From the NCBI RefSeq assembly GCF_003144115.1, contig NW_020312014.1, positions 160,620 through 224,619 on the forward strand: a stretch of DNA of 64,000 nucleotides, in the 5' to 3' direction. Position numbers and translations under genes: made by a program. Every line of letters begins with the position of its first letter. Position 1 is the first letter of the stretch. Under the pieces are notes generated by a model. It saw nothing but the letters and a program-made list of their open reading frames with translations. It did no database searches and had not been told where the DNA came from. Origin of the DNA: Tilletiopsis washingtonensis (Eukaryota; Basidiomycota; Exobasidiomycetes; Entylomatales). Positions 33,458 to 42,024 of the stretch are shown one piece after another.

Positions 33458-34125
33458 TCAGCAGCGTACTTGAGGCCGTACTGGCGGAGCGAGCGAGGCT
33501 AGAAGCCAGCGCCGCGCCGCAGGGAGACTCACTTTTTGCACAGCCAGCATGATGACGCTCAGCAGCGAGAAGCTGTCCGACGAAGCGAGCGATGCGTCAG
33601 CGTGATGGAGGCGGCCGCTGCGACGGCCATAGCTACGCTGCGACGAGCAGAAGAGAGCGCCAAAGCGAGACGTCGTGTGCACAGCCTGCGACGGCTTGAC
33701 GCAGAGCAAGAGCTTGTGGCCCCCATTTGCGCTGGCTCCTATGCTCTGCGAATGCGCGCTGCTGCCTGTCGCTCGCTTCGCCCACTCACACGATGCTGCC
33801 GCCCGGCCCCGCCATGCCCTGTCCGCTCTCGCGCTTCTTCTGCAGCGGGCGCTGTCCGGCGAGATGTGCGAGCGCGACGATGAGGCCCGCGTACGCGATG
33901 ACGGGCGACTTGAGCAGCATGGCGGCGCCGCTGAACACGGTGCCCGAGGCGAGGAGCGTGTCGTACAGGACGGCGCGGTCGTCGGCCCAGGCGCCGGGCA
34001 GCGTGAAGGGGCGCGAGAGGTCATGCCGCCGCGGGTCCGTCTGCAGGAGGTCAGCATTGTGCGGAAGTGACGTGCGATGAAGCACGCACCGTGTCGATGC
34101 GGCGGTAGGGTGCAGGAGCGGACAT
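33458..34125 (-). CDS. Asterix-like (PAT10/WDR83OS family) small ER membrane protein
   Basis: Probable homologue of Asterix, the PAT-complex subunit that guards transmembrane helices during ER insertion. Minus-strand exons: 34125-34090 (MSAPAPYRRIDT), 34040 to about 33787, then a short exon that reads FSLLSVIMLAVQK. Family-like features are the N-terminal TDPRRHDLSRPF with an acidic WADD, and hydrophobic segments LASGTVFSGAAMLLKSPVIA and YAGLIVALAHLAGQRPLQ. A Gly-rich loop (GQGMAGPGGSIV) is then joined across a ~230-nt intron to the third hydrophobic segment. After that the frame either reads through to a stop at 33458 or splices again (GTGAGT...CCGCCAG, acceptor at 33481) into a longer tail. 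The product is about 110-130 aa in the first case. Family assignment moderate; the 3' end is uncertain. Confidence 0.5.
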
Positions 34126-34504
34126 GGCTGGCTGCGTGCGAGAGGGTCGAGGTGGGGAAGAGCGAGCTTGAGGGAATGCGGGGTGCACGCTGCCAGATGC
34201 GCACGGGCTTCGCGGCGCTGCGCCTTGCTTATGTCAGCACGCCCGCCCTGCCCGGTCGGGGCGGAGCGGAGCGCAATGGCGCCGCGCTGGCTGGACGCGG
34301 GCGAGCCCGAGGCTGGCGGCTGGGCTGGCGGCGCGCGAGGGCGACTCTCGCGGTGCCGGCTTCGGGCGCGTGGCTTTGGCATGCGGGGCGCGCCAGCTGC
34401 GACCCTTGGCCGGCCGTCAGCACCGCGCCGTCGTCGTCGTCGAGGCATCGCTGTCGCAGCTTGCACCCTCACCACCCGTCCCCCACCTCTCCTACACATT
34501 CATC
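34126..34504. promoter_or_regulatory. Divergent promoter region, Asterix-like / SDH4
   Basis: This 379-nt GC-rich region lies between divergent starts. It includes GGGGCGGAGCGGAGCGCA-type sequence near 34258-34276 and a CACCACCCGTCCCCCACC-type tract before SDH4. No gene is supported. Confidence 0.45.
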
Positions 34505-36021
34505 ATGGCCGCGCCGCTCCGGCTCAGCGCCATTGCCGGCAGCCCGCACCTGCGCATGATGGCGTCGGGCGCTCGCGCCTTCTCCGCCGGTGCGTGATGC
34601 GCAAGGCGGAGCGATGAGAGCAGTTTGGCTGGCCGAGGAGGCGCAGCAGCCAGGCTGCTCCAGCGCTCTACAGCGCTACATGCTGCCTCTGCTGCACAAG
34701 TGCTCACTTTTCCGTCGCAGGCCGCGCCGCTGGCATCCACACGTCGGCCCCGCGGGCTCGCACCGCCGTGCCGGACGCTTCCGCCTGTGCGTGACCTCTT
34801 CCCCTCTCTCGCATGCTATCCCTCTCACACCCCGTTGCAGCGTACATCAAGGGCACGGTCAACGACCCCACGACGTACCCGCCGCCGTCTGCCGCGCACG
34901 GCTCGTACCACTGGGCCTTTGAGCGTGGCCTCTCCGTCGCGCTGCTGCCGCTCATCGCCGCCGGCGCCGTCAAGCACGGCGCGTCGGGCGTGCTCGACGG
35001 CGTCCTGGCGCTCTCGCTCGTCGTGCACTCGCACATCGGCTTCGACTGCATCATCGCAGACTACCTGCACAAGCGCAAGTTCCCCGTCATTGGCCCCGCG
35101 ACGAGCTGGACGCTGCGCGCTGCTACCGTTGCGTCGCTCGTTGGCCTGTACGGTGAGTCAAGGGCGCGCGTGCAGTGTGGAGAGGGGAGACGCGTGAAGC
35201 AGAGCGTTTAGGAGAGAGCTGTGGCGCTGCTCGATCTGTGTCAGTGCGCAGGGCGTCGCCATCAGAAAGAAGGGAGAGACAGCTGGCGAGACGCGAGCGC
35301 AGTGAGACACGCGCAGGCGGGATATGTGACGCTCGGCAGACGTGGCTAGCGCTTGCAACCGCGAACCCGTGGACGCCTCAGCTCGGTGTCACAGTCGGGC
35401 TATGGCATTGAGTCTCTCCGTCTCTTTCTCCCTCTCGTCGCTCTCTTCCTCTCGGCGAGGGGAACAGGGCGACGAGAGAGAAAGAGATAGAGAGCCGCGA
35501 CACCACATCCCGACGTGCTGGTCCGGGCTTCGGCCGCATTCATGCGGTGAGGTGAGCTGTGATGCTCGTCCCTGCTCGCTCTCGCGCCTTGCGTTGCTCG
35601 GAACGGGAGAATGCACAGCTGGCGTATCCACATGCCCTCTCTCGCTGCGCAGTCCGCTCGGCGCAGCGCGCGCGTTGCACCGAACCGGATAGGCGTGCGA
35701 CGAGGTCCTTGCAGAAGACGTTCGCACGTCGGCGAGGAGAGCGAGACGCGCAGGGTGTCTGCGGCGTCTCTGCTGCTCGCAGAGCGTCATGGGCCGTCCG
35801 GCGCCGCAGGGCTACCTCTGCACTTGCAGTGCAAGGCGCAGCCTGTTGCGTCTTGCGCTCGGCCTCGAGCCGCCCTTCACGCGAGCGGAGGGCGCTCCAC
35901 AGCCGTCGGCGTGGCTCTGCGCTCGCGCCTCTACATCAGTGCTCACGCTTCTCTCGCCGCAGAGTTCAACACCAACGACATCGGCCTGACGGAGCTGATC
36001 GCGCGCGTGTGGACCGCCTGA
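34505..36021 (+). CDS. SDH4: Succinate dehydrogenase membrane anchor subunit (CybS)
   Basis: Small membrane-anchor subunit of complex II, which with Sdh3 binds heme b and ubiquinone. Exons 34505-34589, 34721-34786, 34841-35152 and 35963-36021 give 173 aa. The presequence is Arg/Ala/Ser-rich (LRMMASGARAFSAGGRAAGI). The mature part starts near YIKGTVNDPTTYPPPSAAHG and SYHWAFERGLS, followed by two hydrophobic helices. Then comes the diagnostic HSHIGFDCIIADYLHKRKFP, with the heme-ligand His and the Asp-Tyr pair near the quinone site. A third helix (TLRAATVASLVGLY) precedes a short matrix or intermembrane end (EFNTNDIGLTELIARVW). The last intron (35153-35962) is 810 nt, against 54-131 nt for the other two. 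All junctions are phase 1. Confidence 0.9.
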
Positions 36022-36639
36022 GGGACTGAGCCGACCCGGCGCGGTCTCTTTGGCGTGTCTCTACTGCCTCTCTCTCTCGACACGGTACGGTCTGGCAATT
36101 GATTCCGATTCCTCACCACGGGTCTGAAGACGAGAGCCAGGAGGGGAGGCGGAGGCGGAAGGCGAGATCGACAGGGCTGGAGAAGAAAGAGGAAGCGAAG
36201 CGGTGGGCGGGAGACAACGAGAGAGGAGGTCGAGCAAAAGACGCGAGAGGTGGTGAGTAAGTATAGACAGAAGGAGGACGGACAGGTGGAGTAAGAGAAG
36301 GATGCGAATGCGGCTCGAGCGGAAGTGACATCGTGGCTGTTGGTCTCAGGACGACGACGACGAGTTCCGTACGTCTCGGCTGCGACGCGCTTCTCGTCTT
36401 GCACGCGCGAGAGCGGCGGCTCTCGACGGCGAGACTATGCCGTCTCGATGCGGAGGTGGCGTGGCGCTGCGCGCAGGTGTGCTTGCCGACCGTTTCGACG
36501 CGTTGTCAGGCGCTGGTGCGTCAGACTGCTCGTCAGAGTCTGAGTCTGTGACGAGCTCGAAGAACTCCACGCTTCCGGGACTGCCCGCGACGAGACGAGA
36601 TCTCACGGGAGCAGGGCTTGGCGATGCGTTCTGCTCTTC
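36022..36639. other. Convergent intergenic region, C/T-rich on the minus strand
   Basis: This lies between the 3' ends of SDH4 and the minus-strand PxWW gene. About 36110-36320 is purine-rich on + and hence C/T-rich in the sense of the PxWW gene, as downstream of the genes at 3228, 7117 and 32010. No gene is supported. Confidence 0.4.
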
Positions 36640-37356
36640 TTACTCTTCCTCTTCTCCCGGATCCGAGCTTGTGTCCACCTCGTCCATCTCGTAGTCCGAG
36701 TTGGCGTGATCCTCCTCGGAGTCCTCCACCAAGAACGGCTCGCTCTCGATTCCGCGCCCCGCCAGAGAGAAGCCTTGGTGCATGTTGAAGGCATGGCCGC
36801 TGCTGCGCCTCGAGCCCTGCGAGCCGCGCTCGAGCTTGACGTCCTGATCGGCGCTGTGCGGCAGGTAGAGGAGGCGGTAGTACTCCTCCCACCACGACGG
36901 CAGATGATCGAGAAGGTGTGCTGGCCAGCCGGCGCATGGCGTGCCGAAGAGATGCGCGGGCACCTGCTCTTTGAAGGCGAAGAACTCGTCGCGCAGGTCA
37001 TGAGCATCGCGCCGTACACACTCGAGCGAGCGAGGGCAGCGACGCCAGGCTTTGCGTGCGCAGTGCGCCAATTTTGGCCCGTCGCCCGGGGTCATCGTTC
37101 GCCTCCACGGATGAGCAAACCAGCAGGCAGGTCCGGAATGCTCTGCAATGGCGCGGATCCAGACAGCCTTGAGATCCTCGCTCCATCGCTCTAAAGGGCC
37201 GCCAAAGGGATAAGCCTCGCCGTGCACTGAAGGCGACGACGAGGAGGACGACGACGACGAAGATGACGAGGACGACGAGGAGGCGGCACGCGAGCGTGCA
37301 GGCGGCGACAGCTCAAGACGTCGACGCTGTGAGCGGCCGGAGGAAGAGTGCGACAT
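36640..37356 (-). CDS. PxWW-family protein 5 (acidic-tail type), unknown function
   Basis: Single exon, 238 aa from the ATG at 37356 (MSHSSSGRSQRRRLEL); the frame is open upstream, so a longer start is possible. Residues about 20-50 include a run of roughly 18 serines coded by the repeat at 37217-37290. Domain residues about 60-170: LERWSEDLKAVWIRAIAEHS, CWFAHPW, HCARKAWRRCPRSLECVRRD, AHDLRDEFFAF, CAGWP and LPSWWEEYYRLLYLP. The tail is acidic (EPFLVEDSEEDHANSDYEMD to GEEEE). No intron and no C-terminal module, like the genes at 3228 and 7117. The Arg-rich N-terminus could be a nuclear localisation signal (inference). Confidence 0.68.
   Translation of the reverse strand: MSHSSSGRSQRRRLELSPPARSRAASSSSSSSSSSSSSSSSPSVHGEAYPFGGPLERWSEDLKAVWIRAIAEHSGPACWFAHPWRRTMTPGDGPKLAHCARKAWRRCPRSLECVRRDAHDLRDEFFAFKEQVPAHLFGTPCAGWPAHLLDHLPSWWEEYYRLLYLPHSADQDVKLERGSQGSRRSSGHAFNMHQGFSLAGRGIESEPFLVEDSEEDHANSDYEMDEVDTSSDPGEEEE
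37217..37290 (-). repeat. GAC/GAG trinucleotide-rich tract coding poly-Ser
   Basis: A run of GACGAC/GAGGAG/GAAGAT triplets on +, read on the minus strand as TCG/TCC/TCT/TCA serine codons inside the PxWW gene 36640-37356. The codons are mixed, so it is an impure microsatellite. Confidence 0.6.
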
Positions 37357-37989
37357 GCCAAGAGGGGCAGGACTGAATCGCGACGGAGGGAGTGGAGAAG
37401 AAGCAAAGCAGCTCGGCGCGGTCGGTGCCGAAAGCGAGGGGCGCGTGTACGAGGGGCCGCGCTCGAGCCCCTCGCTGCTCCGCACACGCACGAGCCGCTC
37501 ATGTGCTCTCTTCGAGGTAAAGAGCAGCAGCTGACAGCGGTCCTGCGACGGCAGCGGCGAGCTCATCTCTTCTTCATCATGCAGGGCTGCCGGCGAGCGA
37601 GCACAGCGGCAGCGCCAGCGGCGTTCCAGACGACCTGGGTTGTGCCCGCGTCCGCACGCCGCCGCCGCGCCTACGCGCATGCTGGCGGCTTGAGCTCCTA
37701 GACTCCCGCTGAGTGGTTCTGCAGCCAGATTGATCGACGGCCGATCTCGCAGCGCCGTACCAGAGCATCGGTAACAATACTCGGAGATGCCCTGCTGAAT
37801 AGCCCATGATGACTCGCGTGAGAGAAGTGCAGCGCGCCAGGCGCGCATCGAGCCGAAATACAGAGAGAGAGCCTGAGCTGGTGCAAGCGCTGGATCTCAC
37901 GCAGAGCCGCCCCACAATGCAGATTCGAGTGCGACGGAAGCTGAATTCCAAGGTAGACGAGAAGCGCTATGTACACGTGACAGGAGGGC
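37357..37989. other. Intergenic region between two minus-strand PxWW genes
   Basis: This holds the promoter of the gene at 36640-37356 and the 3' flank of the one ending at 37990. An open minus-strand frame runs through much of it in frame with the downstream gene, but it has no family similarity. No separate gene is supported. Confidence 0.4.
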
Positions 37990-40900
37990 CTACGACGACA
38001 TCAACGCCTGCTGTGCAGCCAGCGAGAGGCTGCGCAGCTCGTCCCACGCCTTGCCGTCGGGCACTTGCGTGATGGTGAACGTCAGGAGCTTGTGCATCGT
38101 TGCTGTGGCCTTCTCGTCCGAGATGTTGCTGTTGAAGAGGACACCGTCGTGACCCAGTTCCTGTGCGCGAAGGGCGTCAGCGAAGAAGAAGCAGGTCCTT
38201 GAGCAGTGACGCAGCGCGTCGCGCGCACGACGCCCGAGCATCGCTAGGAAATTCACTCACGCAGTAGAGAGCCCAGTAGCACGGCCAAGCCGGGCTGTCT
38301 CGCTCCAGCTTCTCGGGCATCTTTTCGGCGCGACGTATGACTTCACTCATGAGCGACCGCTTGTTGCTGGCAGCGACGTCCGAGTGTGCACTGCTAGACC
38401 CGGCGCGGCGCACGTCTGGAGACTCTTGAGCGTGAGGAATCGGCGTCTGAGGCGCCTGAGACGGCGGCGTGTCGCGGGGAAAGGAGCCAGGCACCGTTCC
38501 GGCCCTTGATGATGACGCTGCGGCGATCGTGCCGAGAGCTAGCGTGCTTGAGCTTCGCGACGGTGAGGCCGTGCTGCAGTGCGCTGCTGGCGAAGAGCCC
38601 GATTGCGTCCGTGGAGCGCAGCGGCCGGCGGTCGGCGAGGTCGTGTCTTGCCGTAGACTCGGACGACGACCAGCAGTCTTGAGTGGCGACGAGTGCGAGA
38701 AGGCTGGGCGCGACGATGGTGCGCTTGACTCTGAAGGCAGCTGTGCTTCCGGCGTCGAGGCATCCGGCGTCAGTCTCGGTCGCTTGGCCGATCGCTCAGC
38801 GAGGGTGTCGAGGTTGGGCCGGACAAGTGACGGCCTTCGGCTGCTCGGAGCACTAGCCTTCACTGGCTCTTCGCTGCGGTCAACATTCTGCCGAACAGTT
38901 TCGCCGACATCGTCGACGGAAGGAATTTTGCCCGACGGCTGAGTGCTCCGGCGCCCCGAGTCCGTCGCCGAAGTTGATGTCGCGATGACTCGCTTCGACG
39001 AAGAGCTATCGTTCACTATCGACGGCTGAGTTGGCAGCGAAGCTGATGCGCCTGACACGGAAGAGCGGGACCTTGAGGATAGCTGCGGCGTGCGGCTGGA
39101 AACCAGAGCAACCTTGTCGTGCCAGCGAGCAACCCAGCTCGGACAGAGGGCGAGCGTCTGCTTGGCTCGAGCGGGCCACTGCGCGGTGGCCAAGCGACGG
39201 GCTTCCGCTTCGAAGACCGTGCGATCTTCGGCGTAGCTGCTGGCGAGCATGCGCACAAAGCCCTCGACAGCTTCAGACACATCCGTGGACGAGAGATGAG
39301 AGCCAAGCTCGAGGAGAAGTGCCTTGAAGCCTTCGCCTCGAGGCATCGGAGAGGCGAGGTCGTAGAGTAGCCACTCTCGCAAGTCGCCGTGCTTCAGGAT
39401 CAGGCGCAACGTCTCGTCCAGGCCGTTCACGAGCGGATGCTGCCTCAGAAAGCGTGACTTGCCGTCGAAGCTCTCAGCTGACCCGCATGCACTCGCCGCC
39501 GAATTGCAAACTTGGGCCGTGCCGAGAGAGTGTACTGTTGGAGCGCCAGGCTCTGCTGGGCGGAGAGCGTTCGCAGCAGCGTTGTCAGCTTTCACTGTCC
39601 CGAGAGCGTCTGCTGTTGCGCTGCGCCCTGGCACCGCGGCGACTGCAATCGGTGGCACGCCGCAAGCTTGTGCTGAGCCGAGAGGGTTCGCTGTTGCGCC
39701 GCGAGCTTGCGCCGTGCCGGCGACTGAAGCTCCCACTCGCACGTGGGCTTGAGAATCGCCGCGAGCTTGAGCGGATGAGAGAGCTTGGGCGGCACTGTGA
39801 GTCTCTGCGGCTGGTTCGTTCTGAGCGCTTGCCGCCGGGTCGCGAGCATCAGCGCTCGAAGAAGAGATCCAGCTTGAGGGACAGTTGCCGCCCCAGAGGG
39901 CGATGCGATCGTACCAAGCCCTCCAGCCCAACGGAGTCTGGCAGTGCGCCAGCTGCTCGACGTCGATGTCCGGCCACGCTGCCAGTCGCTTGCCGAGGAC
40001 GTGCCGGGGAACAGTCTCAGCGAAGGCCTTGCAGGAGCTGTCCGACAGCCTGAGGCGCCGCAGCAGATCCTCGCCTTTGAAGTGTTGCTCCGGGAAGAGA
40101 CGCAGGCCCAGCGACCTCAGCGAGGCGTACACTCCCGGGACACGGTTCTGCCGCCGATCATGCATCCACGCAGCGAGTGTGTCATCCGCAGCAACGGCTT
40201 GCAAAAGATCTTCTGCCATCGCTGCGGTCCAGCGCTCCGAGCAGATCTTAGGAGCCGGAAAGTTCCGAGCAGCCGTCCAGTCCGTAGTTGGCTCAATCTG
40301 CTGCGCACTGGGAGCGCGACGGATCTGAGGCGCCGAAGAACTCTGGACTGGCAGTCGAGCTCGACGAATTGACCTCGCCTGACGACGGGACAGGACCGGA
40401 CCGGACGACGGTACTTGGCGGGACGAGTGTGCTCGGCGAGACGACTGTGCCTGGCGAGACAGCTGTACTTGCACGAACGACGCTGCATGACGCGCCGGGC
40501 GCCCCGACTTTCGCCTGCGTGCATCCGTCAAGACATCAGCTGCCGAGATGATCAGTCAGTCCTGAGCTTCGAGGTCAAAGTGAGTTGCACATACAGCAGC
40601 TCGTGATGCTTTCAGGTCTTCGCAGCCAGAGCCTCGTGTGAAAGTCTTCCCACCAGATAGGTCGATCGCTCAGCTCTTGCTTCATCTTCAGAGGCCATTC
40701 AGCCAGCGGCGATTGCTGCACGTGCTGAGGAATGCTCTGCATCACTTCGCAGAAGCGCCGGAGCAGGAATTCCAGACGCTTGCGAACGACATCGGCTGTG
40801 CGTGGAAACATCGGCCACGCTCTGCGTGCAGCGGCCAGCCACTCTTCGTTGTGCACCCTGTCTGCATCGCGGTCGAACAGCCATGCGATCATCGCGGCAT

Positions 40901-41174
40901 TCTCCGAACAGTTGACGATGAGCTTGTGATCGCGCTCGTTGCTCCAGAACGCAGGAGGGCGCCGCCGCTGGAACCCAGCACGGGCCCGTCTCCGCCTGCT
41001 CGGTCGCTGCTTCGTTGTGTGAGCTAGAGTCTTCGTATGGTGCGCATGCACTGCAATGGCGTTTGCCCACGTACGCACAGTTGAAGCCGCAGCGTCGCTT
41101 CCGCCATCAGTGTAATCTTCGTCGGTGGCAGACGGCGGCACAGGCGAGAGCGGCGACCCGGTCCGGTCGGACAT
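37990..41174 (-). CDS. Large PxWW-family protein 6 with three domain copies, unknown function
   Basis: Minus-strand exons 41174-40595, 40539-38261 and 38160-37990 give 1009 aa. Intron 1 (55 nt, GTATGT...CAG, phase 1, CTGAC branch site) joins what otherwise look like two genes. The downstream frame has no ATG near its start, only a TTG. Domain 1 (about 75-190) ends RPIWWEDFHTRLWL. Domain 2 (about 293-411) ends PLGWRAWYDRIALW. Domain 3 (about 541-661) ends CPSWVARWHDKVALV. Between 2 and 3 lie degenerate 18-20-residue repeats around G-[TS]-A-Q-[AV]. A Ser/Pro/Arg-rich linker (660-900) follows. Intron 2 (100 nt, phase 0) precedes a 56-residue C-terminal module (ELGHDGVLFNSNISDEKATA...), equal in length and alignable to that of the gene at 42025. 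No signal peptide or membrane segment. Function unknown. Confidence 0.68.
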
Positions 41175-42024
41175 GGTGTCTCTGGTCGAGCTCGTGTGCG
41201 GAAAGAGGAGTGATGGTCAGGACGCAAGCTAGGAGCGGTCGCAGCATGCGGACGTTGTGCGAGCGGCGCATGCACGTGCGGAGCGGCGGACCCCCGGCTA
41301 GCGCCCGTCCGCCGAAGGCCCGAGCGCCGCCGCCGATGATGAGAGCTCAAAGCCCCACAGTCGCGAGCCGCCGTCGCAGGCACGCTTCATGTCGCGGAAC
41401 ACTCTCTCTTGCCGCGCTAAGCCGGCAGTGGTTCGTGCGAGGACAAAGCGAAGTGCCGGCGGTGCTCCTTTGTCCTCGCGGGCCACTTGCCCCGCGCTTG
41501 AATGAGCCTCGCCGCCTGCCGCGAGCATGGCCGCCGCGAACATGCAGCGCAGAGACAGTCTACCAGCTGCCACATCAGATTGGGACTGCCTTCTGCGTTC
41601 AAGTGTCCGTGTCAATCTGAGAAGGAGGGACAGCGGTCAGGGAATCAGTCTCCGCCCTGCTGCTCAGGACGAGGCGATGTTGACGGAAATGATTTCGCTC
41701 GGCGCGCACGGTGCAGGTGCCGCACAGCAGGGCCCGTCCTTCGTCCTCGCCACATCTGGGATGCGTGCACTTTCCAGGATGCAGCAGTACGAGTTGCCGC
41801 CGTGCCGTTCATTTGTCTCGCAGCACTTCCTGAAGGAGAGCAGGATCGAGGCGATATTTCGTGGTGCCGCCGGAGGAGCCAGTGATGACTGGCTTCGGAA
41901 CCACAGATACACGCCTCCTGCAGCGAGGTCTCCGTCTTCTCATCCATCACAGACCGTGCCGCAACCCTCCTTCCACGACCTCCCGCAGCTGAGCCAAACC
42001 ATCCTCACCCTCTAGCTCTCCATC
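41175..42024. promoter_or_regulatory. Bidirectional intergenic region between paired multi-domain PxWW genes
   Basis: This 850-nt region lies between two divergent paralogues and presumably contains both promoters. No long inverted repeat is obvious by eye, and the frames here lack family similarity. The + strand start is preceded by CTCCATCATGT and the minus strand start by GACACCATGTC. Confidence 0.45.

Noticed and set aside
40575-41174. Minus-strand frame as an independent 199-aa gene, with the next frame starting at a TTG codon at 40531
   Set aside because: The downstream frame has no ATG near its beginning. A GTATGT...CAG intron joins the two in frame, and the divergent paralogue has an intron of the same phase at the same place.
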